Of a stretch of 35,003 nt of DNA, positions 23,444 through 31,010 are shown piece after piece. This DNA is from an uncultured Dorea sp. (lineage in GTDB: Bacteria > Bacillota > Clostridia > Lachnospirales > Lachnospiraceae): positions 1 to 35,003 of the forward strand of contig CAJTOH010000041.1 in the NCBI GenBank assembly GCA_910577685.1, read 5' to 3'. Below the pieces are notes generated by a model. That model was not told the DNA's origin. It did no database searches and saw only the letters and a program-made list of their open reading frames with translations. Both the position numbers and the translations under genes were made by a program. Positions within the stretch are counted from its first letter, which is position 1. Each line of letters opens with the position of its first letter.

Positions 23444-24739
23444 CTACTTGACGGAGTAACTTCCTTTTGGGTTCAGCGCTCCATCCCCCTGCCCCCGTTT
23501 CTTCACATTCCGCGCAGTATTGGTCTTCTCTTCCTCCCGATACCCGCACGCCGGACATACAAACTCTCCCTTTATCTTCTTCCCAATTTCACCGCAGCAG
23601 CTACATTCATTACTGATATCCTTTCCTAACACATCCACGATCTCCACCGACTGCTCCCTGCATTTCTGCCGCAACCGTTTCCGAATATAGCCCCTCTGCC
23701 ACTGCGCCATCGAATGATTGATCTTCTTATTCCCTCCGTTTGTGTGAGGCCTCGGTAATTTTACAAGATATATAATCTGCGGCTTTTCCTCTTTAAGGAA
23801 CCGATTCAACTCCTGATTAATATAGCTGTGAAGCCGCTCTTCCATCCGCCTTTTCTTCGCATTGTATTTCTTTCTTCCCGGATTCTCATTTCGATTCCGG
23901 TTATAGCTTCCGGTCTGCTCACGAGTCCAGTCTGCGTACTCAATCTGATATCTCCCCAGATCCTCCCCATAACAATGCCCCTCGTCCGTCGTCAGCATCG
24001 TATGCATCCCAACAGCGGCTCCTACCTCCTTTTGGTAGTCCCTGTGGCTATGAACGGCCACATAGACCGGAACTTTCATCTCAATCCTTCCTTCGCCGGG
24101 ATACAGCTTCACATAAATCTGACTCTTATACCGGTTATTATCCGTCAAAGGCACGAAAACCCGTTTCCGCTTTTCCTTAATAGTGATGTAAATGCCACGG
24201 TCCCCATAACGGTACGCCCGCTCTGCCATGGTAAATCCATCCGCCCTGTCCGTATGAAGCTTCATATGATGTTTCCGGACCTGCCTGCACAGATACTTAT
24301 TAAGCCTGTCCGCATCTACCGCTTTTGCCACCTTTTCATACTGCTTTCGGACTGCTTTGGGCAGCTCCTCTTCTTTTTTGCTTTCGGAGCATAGAATCTT
24401 CCGGTTTAAAACCGCCTCAAAGGCGTTGTTTACTTTAAGCAGGAATCTAAGGTAATGCTTATCCTCCTCTGAGAACCCCTGATTCTGATTCATCAATTTG
24501 AGAATCTTCGTCTTCGTTCTTGTCCACTGACACTTAATATCCCCCAGCGCATCAAAGATTGCCAGATAGAAATAGACCGAGGGCATACCCAGCTTCTCCC
24601 GGAAACCGCTGCCCGTCATCTCATTCTGTACCGTATACCCCGGATAGATCTTAGACAGGCTGGCGATCCCGCCAAAGCGCGCATATACGTAGTTCTTTAC
24701 CTTTTTATAATCCCCGGCAATCTCCAGCAATTTCTGCAT
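23444..24739 (-). CDS. TnpB-like protein with all RuvC acidic residues replaced (TldR-like candidate)
   Basis: The 431-aa protein is recognisable as an IS605-type OrfB/TnpB relative by its C-terminal zinc ribbon (CSCC at 379-382, CPAC at 395-398) followed by NTARNV. The three RuvC positions are not acidic. The usual V-G-I-D-L-G is EVGAAVGMHTML (A242). The I-x-x-E-D/N-L segment is IIYLVKLPRP (V326). The final D-x-N-A-A-x-N is EEKTNTARNV (K405). The central region (TRTKTKILKLM, RQVRKHHMKLH) is basic, as in RNA-guided proteins. The frame is open upstream of ATG 24739 for about 29 more codons without a standard start. GAGGCGG precedes ATG 24739. Loss of nuclease residues with retention of the fold suggests RNA-guided DNA binding without cutting, perhaps repression of a nearby gene; this is inference. 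Confidence 0.75.
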   Translation of the reverse strand: MQKLLEIAGDYKKVKNYVYARFGGIASLSKIYPGYTVQNEMTGSGFREKLGMPSVYFYLAIFDALGDIKCQWTRTKTKILKLMNQNQGFSEEDKHYLRFLLKVNNAFEAVLNRKILCSESKKEEELPKAVRKQYEKVAKAVDADRLNKYLCRQVRKHHMKLHTDRADGFTMAERAYRYGDRGIYITIKEKRKRVFVPLTDNNRYKSQIYVKLYPGEGRIEMKVPVYVAVHSHRDYQKEVGAAVGMHTMLTTDEGHCYGEDLGRYQIEYADWTREQTGSYNRNRNENPGRKKYNAKKRRMEERLHSYINQELNRFLKEEKPQIIYLVKLPRPHTNGGNKKINHSMAQWQRGYIRKRLRQKCREQSVEIVDVLGKDISNECSCCGEIGKKIKGEFVCPACGYREEEKTNTARNVKKRGQGDGALNPKGSYSVK

Positions 24740-24841
24740 ATCCGCCTCTGGGACTGGTTCCCGGTTATATTGGTGAATGGTTTTACATATTTTTTCTATT
24801 AATAGTTCCCTCCCCGGTCCATGTGTCTATAAGGGTTTTTC

Positions 24842-24886
24842 CATTACGAAATCTTGGATATTTCTAAAAAGTATACTTTTTCGTAA
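24842..24886. repeat. Interrupted copy (A) of the palindromic repeat
   Basis: CATTACGAAA (24842-24851) is followed by a 14-base insertion, then by a block at 24866-24886 containing AAAGTATACTTTTTCGTAA. The same elements are contiguous in the perfect palindrome at 24991-25032. Within the copy TTACGAAA can pair with TTTCGTAA. Confidence 0.8.
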
Positions 24887-24942
24887 CAAGCTATCCGGAA
24901 AATTTTATAGACAATTATTACAAAAAATAGGGCTTAAGAATA

Positions 24943-24971
24943 TTGACGTATTGTCGATAATATATTAGAAT
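24943..24971 (+). promoter_or_regulatory. Strong plus-strand sigma-A promoter firing into the palindrome
   Basis: TTGACG (24943-24948) and TAGAAT (24966-24971) are separated by 17 bases. The predicted transcript starts near 24978 and reaches the 42-bp palindrome at 24991, followed by TTTTAATTT. Its product would be an RNA of only about 55-60 bases. No plus-strand gene follows before the convergent MscS gene. Confidence 0.55.
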
Positions 24972-24990
24972 GGTTAAGAACCCATAACAA

Positions 24991-25032
24991 AAAAGTCATT
25001 ACGAAAAAGTATACTTTTTCGTAATGACTTTT
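24991..25032. repeat. 42-bp perfect palindrome (copy B)
   Basis: Every base of the left arm (24991-25011) is complementary to the right arm (25012-25032). The centre is GTATAC (25009-25014) and the outer ends are AAAAGTC/GACTTTT. It could be a dimeric protein operator, a hairpin terminator for both strands (T-rich tails on each side), or the tip of a small mobile element. A partly matching copy lies about 120 bases to the left. Confidence 0.9.
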
Positions 25033-25241
25033 AATTTATGTATTAAATTCTTTCAAATCTTCACTTTACCGATAGCCTTTACCTAATACTCCCCCCTATG
25101 CTGCCTCCTCATATTATGCTGCTAAAACCAGTATAATACCTCACATGAAAGCATATTCCACTGTTCTATAAGCCAAGGGTATCGCCCCGGAACGGATTAA
25201 ATATAGATTTGAATTTAAAGGCAGGAATATCTTAATCGGAC
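25033..25241. other. Intergenic stretch without a recognisable gene
   Basis: Together with the repeats and promoter to its left this makes up the ~600-base gap between the TnpB-like gene and the MscS gene. I see no frame with a ribosome binding site, no RNA gene and no repeat in this part. Confidence 0.5.
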
Positions 25242-25293
25242 AATAAAAACAGGCGCCAGAAAATACTATTAAAAATCTGCATTTTCTGACACC
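25242..25293 (-). terminator. Terminator of the housekeeping block after MscS
   Basis: A 13-bp stem (25281-25293 with 25252-25264, two G-T pairs) is followed on the minus strand by TGTTTTTATTG. It lies 43 bases after the MscS stop and marks the boundary between the housekeeping block and the accessory region. Confidence 0.8.
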
Positions 25294-25336
25294 CCTCTAA
25301 GATATCCGCCTTCATTATCTGATTTTTCATTATAAT

Positions 25337-26263
25337 TTACCGTCCCTCAACATGCACGGTCAACTGCGGATACGGAATCTCAATCCCCTCCTCATCCAGC
25401 GTAAGCTTAATCGTTTCCAACAGCCGCCACCTCGTCGGCCAGAACTCCTCATTCTTTACCCAGGCCCTCGCCCCAAGGACCACGGCGCTGTCAGCCAGAT
25501 CATCCACAAACACATTTATCTCCTCATCCTTCATCACGCACGGGTCCGACGTCAGGATATCCTCAAGCAGAGCCTTCGCCTTGCGAAGATCCGCCTGATA
25601 GGAAATAGACACCTTGAGATCAAGCCTTCTTTCCGCCTTCGCCGTCGCATTAGTCAGGCTGCTGTTCGTCAGCATCCCGTTAGGTATCACAATCGTCTTA
25701 TTGTCAATAGTGCTAAGCTTCGTATAGAAGATCTGTATCTCCTTCACAGTCCCCTCATTCTTGTTCGTATCCTCAGTGATATAATCCCCCACCTCGAAAG
25801 GTTTAAGAAGAAGAATCAACACGCCGCCGGCAAAATTCGACAGACTTCCCTGCAATGCAAGACCAATGGCAACACCGCCCGATGCGACCAGCGCCGCCAC
25901 AGAAGTGGTATCCACACCAAACTTCGCGGCAATGCTGAAGATCAGCAGAGAATACAGACCGACTTTTAAAAAAGAATCTACAAACTGCTCAACCCCTTTA
26001 TCCGCACTGGACCGCTCAAGGGAGCGGCGTACCACCCTCTGTATCCAGCCAATGATAATTCGTCCGATAAAAAATACCGCCAGCGCGATCAGAACCCTCA
26101 TTCCGAATCCTGCAAGTTTCGGGATACTGTCCTGAATATATTGGGCAAAGCGTCCCATTTCCTCCACCGTATCCTGCGTTACTTCAGCCACTTCCCCTGC
26201 GGCGGTTGCCGCCAAATCCCCCGCGGTTGTAGAGCCCCCGTCCGGCGGTCCTGGTATTACCAT
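25337..26263 (-). CDS. mscS: Small-conductance mechanosensitive channel, MscS family
   Basis: The protein, about 308 aa, has an extended acidic N-terminus and three transmembrane segments (MRVLIALAVFFIGRIIIGW; YSLLIFSIAAKFGV; the pore helix VALVASGGVAIGLALQGSLSNFAGGV). The Ala/Gly-patterned pore helix and the following FEVGDYI beta-domain are family hallmarks. The C-terminal domain ends TVHVEGR. It opens under membrane tension to release solutes during hypo-osmotic shock. ATG 26263 is preferred (GGAAGG six bases upstream); ATG 26269 and TTG 26281 are alternatives. It follows pgeF by about 60 bases and is probably in the same transcript. A strong terminator follows. Confidence 0.9.
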   Translation of the reverse strand: MVIPGPPDGGSTTAGDLAATAAGEVAEVTQDTVEEMGRFAQYIQDSIPKLAGFGMRVLIALAVFFIGRIIIGWIQRVVRRSLERSSADKGVEQFVDSFLKVGLYSLLIFSIAAKFGVDTTSVAALVASGGVAIGLALQGSLSNFAGGVLILLLKPFEVGDYITEDTNKNEGTVKEIQIFYTKLSTIDNKTIVIPNGMLTNSSLTNATAKAERRLDLKVSISYQADLRKAKALLEDILTSDPCVMKDEEINVFVDDLADSAVVLGARAWVKNEEFWPTRWRLLETIKLTLDEEGIEIPYPQLTVHVEGR

Positions 26264-26321
26264 AGTCATCCTTCCTTTCAATACTCACTTAAGCGTACCG
26301 GTGAACAAAAGTATATCTCTC

Positions 26322-27155
26322 CTAACGAAGCGCAAGAAACGCGCTTAGATTCCCCCTTGCCGTCCCTGCGCTCCGATGTGAAAACAGAATCTCAGGATTG
26401 CAGTGCGTACAAACATTCGTGACTGCAATCCGCTCTTCCCTTACTCCGGCTTCCGTCATCACGGTCTTGTTGGCTTTCCACAGATCCAACTGATATTTCC
26501 CATTCTCCTTCTCATAAAACAGCTCCTGCCACAAGGCTTCATCAAATGTCTCTTTGATCCGCCCGATCACATCTTCGCTCACCTCATAACAGTCCTGACA
26601 AATGGAGGGTCCGACGGCGGCATATACCTGAGCAGGATCTGTCCCATACCGTTCCTTCATAAGCTCAAGCGTAACCTTTCCCATCCTTCCTACGGTCCCC
26701 CGCCACCCCGAATGGCTAAGCCCAATAGCGCGATGTTCAGGATCCACAAAAAACAGCGGCACACAATCCGCATAGAACGTCACCAGACAGATTCCGGGTA
26801 CATTCGTCACCATACCGTCCGTATCAAGGAACTTACCTCCCCTGTCTTTCTCCTCAACCACAGCCACATTCGTAGTGTGGGTCTGATGCGTATAGGTAAA
26901 ATCCGAAGGATCAACCCCGATGGCCGCTGCAATCCTCCGCCGGTTCTCCTCAATCGCCTCCGGTTCGTCCCCTCTGGTCGTGCTGATGTTCATCGTCCCA
27001 CAGTGTCCCTTGCTGACTCCTCCAAGCCTTGTGGAGAACCCGTGCCGCACAACGCCCGTCTGCTCTAACATGGGAAAAGAAAGATAGGGAACGCCGTTTA
27101 CCTCTCTCTCGTCAAATATATGCTGCTCATTCTTATATTTTAACCCCAGACTCAT
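26322..27155 (-). CDS. pgeF: Peptidoglycan editing factor (YfiH/laccase-domain family)
   Basis: The 277-aa protein has the full family pattern: HGFSTRLGGVSKGH, the histidine segment YTHQTHTTNVAVV, TFYADCVPLFFVD, GLSHSGWRGTVGRM and the C-terminal CTHCNPEILFSHR. Histidine and cysteine residues of these motifs form the metal-dependent active site. The family removes wrongly incorporated residues from peptidoglycan precursors (shown for E. coli YfiH), and some members act as purine nucleoside phosphorylases. GGAGG lies seven bases before ATG 27155. It lies 105 bases downstream of yraN, and the length is slightly above typical (about 245-275 aa). Confidence 0.92.
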   Translation of the reverse strand: MSLGLKYKNEQHIFDEREVNGVPYLSFPMLEQTGVVRHGFSTRLGGVSKGHCGTMNISTTRGDEPEAIEENRRRIAAAIGVDPSDFTYTHQTHTTNVAVVEEKDRGGKFLDTDGMVTNVPGICLVTFYADCVPLFFVDPEHRAIGLSHSGWRGTVGRMGKVTLELMKERYGTDPAQVYAAVGPSICQDCYEVSEDVIGRIKETFDEALWQELFYEKENGKYQLDLWKANKTVMTEAGVREERIAVTNVCTHCNPEILFSHRSAGTARGNLSAFLALR

Positions 27156-27260
27156 ATTTTATCCTCCGCAAATTTGATCCGGCATGATACTGATTTCCCT
27201 CAAAACAGAAACCGTCCGGATCCCCATCCTCTTCATAAATTTGTAGCCGCACAAGCGCCC

Positions 27261-27620
27261 CTATGCGCCCGCATAGTCAAACGCGTCCTTATAGAGCGTC
27301 ACAGTATCTCCCTCAAAGCATACCACGTCAAAACGGCACGCCGAGTCTGAAAGCCCGTGACTTGCAATATAGTATAGGGCGCACTTCGAGATGGCCTTCT
27401 GCTTCCTTAAATCAACCGCCTCCGCCGGACGACCGCTTCCGGTTCCCGACCTGTATTTCACCTCGCAAAAGACGATATACTCCCCATCTCTTGCAACAAT
27501 ATCGATCTCACTCGTCCTGCATCGGAAATTATACTCCAAAATCTCATATCCGTTCTCCGCCAGATATGCTCCTGCCCTGCGCTCATACTCTTCGCCGGTT
27601 TTTCTCTTATTCTCTGCCAT
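27261..27620 (-). CDS. yraN: YraN/UPF0102 family putative nuclease
   Basis: The 119-aa protein matches the family throughout: TGEEYERRAGAYLAENGYEIL at the N-terminus, then SEIDIVARDGEYIVFCEVKYR with the D-x-n-E-x-K pattern of the restriction-endonuclease-like fold, then the conserved basic C-terminal half (KQKAISKCALYYI). The catalytic-type D, E and K residues are all present. Function is not established; members are thought to act on DNA or recombination intermediates. It lies between rnhB (41 bases upstream) and pgeF, the usual place in Firmicutes. Confidence 0.92.
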   Translation of the reverse strand: MAENKRKTGEEYERRAGAYLAENGYEILEYNFRCRTSEIDIVARDGEYIVFCEVKYRSGTGSGRPAEAVDLRKQKAISKCALYYIASHGLSDSACRFDVVCFEGDTVTLYKDAFDYAGA

Positions 27621-27661
27621 GAGCCTTACCTGCCTCTCCTGCAGCCGTCTCGGCGCAAGTT

Positions 27662-28321
27662 CTATACATACTTTCCGATAAACGTCTTCCTGTGTATCAG
27701 AGAAGCGCCAAGCTCCCTAAGCCCTTCAATATGCGCTTTCGTTCCATACCCCTTATTACTTGCGAAGCCATACCCCGGAATCACGCTGTCATATTCCACC
27801 ATCAGACGGTCCCGCGTCACCTTGGCAATGATGCTTGCCGCCGCAATCGACACGCTCTTTTCATCCCCCCTGATAATCGGAACCTGGCGAATGTCCACCT
27901 CCGGGATCGTAACGGCGTCGTTCAAAAGCACGTCCGGGCGCACCTTAAGATTCTCTATCGCCTTTCTCATCGCCTCGTAAGTCGCCTGAAGAATATTGAT
28001 CTCGTCAATCCTCGCCGGACTTGCCATCCCTATTCCCGTCGCAACCGCCTTCTCCATAATCTCGTCGTACAGAAGCTCCCGCTTCTTCTCCGAAAGCTGT
28101 TTTGAGTCGTTCACCCACAGGATCTCACATTCTTTGGGCAGGATCACCGCCCCCGCCACCACCGGCCCTGCAAGCGGTCCCCTGCCCACTTCATCTATCC
28201 CGCAGATATACCCGTATCTCTCATACTCTCTCTCGTAAGAGCTCATCCGCTTAAGCCTTGCCCGCTCCTTCGCAAGCTTCTCTTCCTGCTTTCTTCTTTT
28301 TTCTTCTTCTCTCTTATTCAT
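27662..28321 (-). CDS. rnhB: Ribonuclease HII
   Basis: The 219-aa enzyme cleaves RNA in RNA-DNA hybrids, including single ribonucleotides in DNA. The acidic residues are D43 and E44 (GIDEVGRGPLAGP), D135 (LLNDAVTIP) and D171 (SIIAKVTRDRLM). NDSKQLSEKKR and the C-terminal GYGTKAHIEGLRE are also conserved. The first ~28 residues are a highly charged Lys/Glu/Arg-rich helix outside the catalytic core; an internal ATG at residue 26 could be an alternative start. The start overlaps the stop of the signal peptidase gene (ATGAATAA), so translation is coupled. Confidence 0.95.
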   Translation of the reverse strand: MNKREEEKRRKQEEKLAKERARLKRMSSYEREYERYGYICGIDEVGRGPLAGPVVAGAVILPKECEILWVNDSKQLSEKKRELLYDEIMEKAVATGIGMASPARIDEINILQATYEAMRKAIENLKVRPDVLLNDAVTIPEVDIRQVPIIRGDEKSVSIAAASIIAKVTRDRLMVEYDSVIPGYGFASNKGYGTKAHIEGLRELGASLIHRKTFIGKYV

Positions 28322-28871
28322 GGCGAATCACTCCCACACTGTCAAAAGGATAGATCCTGACCCACGCCTTCCCAATCAGGTGTTCCCTCTTTAACACGCC
28401 TACACTCGCTTCACGGCTGTCGGAACTGTGGTTCCTGTTATCCCCAAGCACGAAATATTCATCTTCTCCCAGTTCAATCGGCTGCGCCGCAATACCCGGG
28501 GAGTCCATCACCTCCGCGCCGTAAACATCGCTGGACAGTATCTCGCCGTTCACATATGTATAACCGTCCACCACCTGAACGGTCTCGCCGGGAAGCCCTA
28601 TAATCCGCTTGATATAAAAGGTATTCTCCTCATGCTGATAGGGAAATACGATGATATCATAACGCTTCGGCTCCTGAAAACGATAAGACAGCTTATCCAC
28701 TATGAGATTGTCGCCGTCGCTTAGCGTCGTCTCCATCGAAGAACCGCTGACCCTGGTTCTCTGTCCCACGAAAGTAATAATCAGATATGTCAGCCCGACT
28801 ATAATCAATATATATAAGATCCATCCTCCAAGCTCCTTAAGGATGCTTCCTTCATCTTCCTGCCTTGCCAT
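28314..28871 (-). CDS. lepB: Signal peptidase I
   Basis: The 185-aa type I signal peptidase has one N-terminal membrane segment (about residues 15-36). The catalytic serine is S45 in VSGSSMETTL and the general-base lysine is K88 in FYIKRIIGLPGE. The late box EYFVLGDNRNHSSDSR is also seen. It cleaves Sec signal peptides on the outer face of the membrane. AAGGAG lies ten bases before ATG 28871. A second signal peptidase gene lies just across rbgA. The N-terminus is acidic (ARQEDEGS), unlike the very basic one of its paralogue. Confidence 0.93.
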   Translation of the reverse strand: MARQEDEGSILKELGGWILYILIIVGLTYLIITFVGQRTRVSGSSMETTLSDGDNLIVDKLSYRFQEPKRYDIIVFPYQHEENTFYIKRIIGLPGETVQVVDGYTYVNGEILSSDVYGAEVMDSPGIAAQPIELGEDEYFVLGDNRNHSSDSREASVGVLKREHLIGKAWVRIYPFDSVGVIRHE

Positions 28872-28890
28872 CGCTTACGATCTCCTTCTC

Positions 28891-28997
28891 CATGTATACC
28901 ACAGGCACATTCTACTATACTTCCTGCTCCATGCAGGCATATTCTACCATACTTCCTGCCCATGTATGCCACAGGCATATTCTATCATACCTCCTGC
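28891..28997. repeat. Three tandem ~31-39-bp repeats between lepB and rbgA
   Basis: Copies begin CATG at 28891, 28930 and 28961 and end in a TTCCTGC/CTCCTGC block. The middle copy lacks about eight bases. The third copy contains the stop codon and last codons of rbgA. On the minus strand each copy carries a GCAGGA(A/G)GTAT block that looks like a ribosome binding site. Confidence 0.8.
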
Positions 28998-29911
28998 GGA
29001 TATTCCAGAGTCAGCCTCCCAATCCTTCCGCTGCGGAAATCATCCAGAAGAAGTATCGCCGCTTTTTCCGTATCCAGTTCATTTCCGCGCAAAAGACAAT
29101 GCCTGCTTCGTGCAATCCGCTCAAGCATCCGGTAAGGATCCGCAGACTTTGCAGACTCCGTGTTTTCATTTGCTCCCATATCTATATTCATATTCTCACC
29201 GGATTCCCCGCGGGATTCCGCAGCATCCTCTATCCTGTACTTCTCATTAAGCGCACCGGGATAATTCTCCTCCAGCATGCGGATCAGTTCCGCCGCCAAC
29301 TGCGACGTATTCAGGATCTCATCCTTCATAGAGCCGATAAACGCAATCATAAGCCCCACCTGCTGATCCTCGAACTTCGGCCAGAGAATCCCCGGCGTAT
29401 CCAGAAGCTCCACCTGCTTATTCAGGCGGATCCACTGCTTTCCCTTTGTGACTCCCGGCTTATTGCCCGTCTTAGCACACGCTTTTCCCGCAAGAGAATT
29501 GATAAACGTAGACTTGCCCACATTGGGGATTCCTACCACCATAGCGCGCACCGGCCGGTTCAGTATCCCCCTCTTCCGGTCCCTCTCGTTCTTCTCCTTA
29601 CACGCCTCCTGAATCGCCCCATGAACCGGCTTCATACCGCTGTTCTTTCTGGAATTCACCTTCGCCACAAAATACCCCTTGCTTCTGAAATACTCCTCCC
29701 ACGCGTCATTCCACCGCTCCTCGGCTAGATCAGCCTTATTAAGCAAAATCAGCCTCGCCTTATTCTTCCCAAGCTCGTCAATATCCGGATTCCGGCTGCT
29801 TAGCGGAATCCTTGCGTCAACCAGCTCAATCACGAGGTCGACAAGCTTCATATTCTCCTGCATCATACGCTTTGCCTTCGTCATGTGGCCCGGATACCAT
29901 TGAAAATGCAT
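28985..29911 (-). CDS. rbgA: Ribosome biogenesis GTPase YlqF/RbgA
   Basis: The 308-aa protein has the circularly permuted GTPase order: G4 NKAD (residues 58-61) first, then the P-loop GIPNVGKST (127-135), then G3 DTPG (171-174). The start MHFQWYPGHMTKAKR is a family hallmark. It assists late 50S subunit assembly in the cytoplasm. A low-complexity Glu/Asn/Ser-rich insertion (about residues 233-260) is unusual and probably a disordered loop. The C-terminal YPQEV is encoded inside a short tandem repeat. It is flanked by two signal peptidase genes. Confidence 0.95.
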   Translation of the reverse strand: MHFQWYPGHMTKAKRMMQENMKLVDLVIELVDARIPLSSRNPDIDELGKNKARLILLNKADLAEERWNDAWEEYFRSKGYFVAKVNSRKNSGMKPVHGAIQEACKEKNERDRKRGILNRPVRAMVVGIPNVGKSTFINSLAGKACAKTGNKPGVTKGKQWIRLNKQVELLDTPGILWPKFEDQQVGLMIAFIGSMKDEILNTSQLAAELIRMLEENYPGALNEKYRIEDAAESRGESGENMNIDMGANENTESAKSADPYRMLERIARSRHCLLRGNELDTEKAAILLLDDFRSGRIGRLTLEYPQEV

Positions 29912-29916
29912 ACTAC

Positions 29917-30525
29917 CTACTCCTTATGTCTAATCCTTCCAAAATGCTCCCCCGGTGAAATCACAAACCAAGCCTTCCCGTAGATGTACTCCCGTTTCAC
30001 GTTGCCCACATCCGCATTCCGGCTGTCCTCGCTGCTTGCCCGGTTATCGCCGAGAACAAAATACTCGTCTCCGGCAAGCTTCACCTTCTCCTTAACAATT
30101 CCTACGTCGTCAATGTCCGTCGTCTCGTATCCTTCTTCCAGCCTCTCCCCGTCGATATAGATCCGGTTCTCCATAATCTCCACCGTCTCCCCCGGCAGGC
30201 CGATAATCCGCTTTGTGTAAAAATGGACGTTCTCATTCCCCTTGGGTTTAAATACAATAATATCCCCCCGTTTCGGAGTCGTGGCATTGTAGATGATGCG
30301 GTTCACTAAAACCACGTCCCCATTGCCGAGAACCGGCTTCATGGAGTCCCCAACGGTGCTGACCTGCTGCCCGAAATACCAGACGCACACAAACGCCAGA
30401 AGACATACCACGCCGATTTTGAAAATCCACATTCCAACCGCCGCAAGTTTCTGAATGTCGATATGGAATTTGAATTTCTTTCTTCTGATTTTCTTAAAAA
30501 AACGTCTCTTCCGTCTGCGTCCCAT
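29917..30525 (-). CDS. lepB: Signal peptidase I (second copy)
   Basis: The 202-aa type I signal peptidase has a very basic cytoplasmic N-terminus (GRRRKRRFFKKIRRKKFKF) and one membrane segment (about residues 28-50). The catalytic serine is S61 in VGDSMKPVL and the lysine is K105 in FYTKRIIGLPGE. The box EYFVLGDNRASSEDSR is also present. It lies five bases upstream of rbgA and after rplS, the common place of a signal peptidase in this operon. The two copies in the window are clearly paralogous but differ strongly in their N-termini, which may reflect different partners or regulation. Confidence 0.93.
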   Translation of the reverse strand: MGRRRKRRFFKKIRRKKFKFHIDIQKLAAVGMWIFKIGVVCLLAFVCVWYFGQQVSTVGDSMKPVLGNGDVVLVNRIIYNATTPKRGDIIVFKPKGNENVHFYTKRIIGLPGETVEIMENRIYIDGERLEEGYETTDIDDVGIVKEKVKLAGDEYFVLGDNRASSEDSRNADVGNVKREYIYGKAWFVISPGEHFGRIRHKE

Positions 30526-30544
30526 GTACTCCCCTTATATCAGA

Positions 30545-30578
30545 AAAAGGACAATATACATTATGTACTTGTCCTTTT
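30545..30578 (-). terminator. Terminator after rplS
   Basis: A 10-bp stem (AAAAGGACAA pairs with TTGTCCTTTT, with a further TACAT/ATGTA inner pairing) is followed on the minus strand by a T run. It lies 11 bases after the rplS stop. The symmetric A/T tails could make it work in both directions. Confidence 0.75.
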
Positions 30579-30588
30579 AACCAGTCTC

Positions 30589-30936
30589 TTATTTTACTAA
30601 CTCTTTTACCTTCGCCTTCTTGCCGACACGGTCTCTTAAGTAGAACAGTTTTGCTCTTCTTACCTTACCTCTTCTGACAACCTCGACCTTCTCAACGTTC
30701 GGTGAGTGAAGCGGCCATGTCTTCTCAACGCCTACACCGTTAGAATTCTTTCTTACGGTAAATGTAGCTCTTGATCCGCCGCCCTGCTTCTTAAGGACTG
30801 TTCCCTCAAACACCTGGATTCTCTCGCGGTTTCCCTCTTTGATCTTACCGTATACCTTAACGGTATCTCCTACATGGAACTCAGGAACATTCTCCTTCAG
30901 CTGCGCTTCTTCAATCTTCTTAATAATATCGTTCAT
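30589..30936 (-). CDS. rplS: 50S ribosomal protein L19
   Basis: The 115-aa protein matches bacterial L19 along its length (FHVGDTVKVYGKIKEGNRER, then VFEGTVLKKQGGGSRATFTV, then VRRGKVRRAKLFYLRDRVGK). It is part of the large ribosomal subunit near the interface with the small subunit. AGGAGG precedes ATG 30936. A terminator follows, so part of the transcription ends here before the signal peptidase genes. Confidence 0.97.
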   Translation of the reverse strand: MNDIIKKIEEAQLKENVPEFHVGDTVKVYGKIKEGNRERIQVFEGTVLKKQGGGSRATFTVRKNSNGVGVEKTWPLHSPNVEKVEVVRRGKVRRAKLFYLRDRVGKKAKVKELVK

Positions 30937-31010
30937 TGTGTGACCTCCTCATATTCCGGATGTTCTTAATACAATCGTACCAGAGGACCATCTCTTTTCT
31001 TCACAACGTT

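Noticed and set aside
23444..24739. A functional IS605/IS1341 transposon
   Set aside because: RuvC residues are replaced, no TnpA is present, and I could not define transposon ends. Calling it an active element is not supported.
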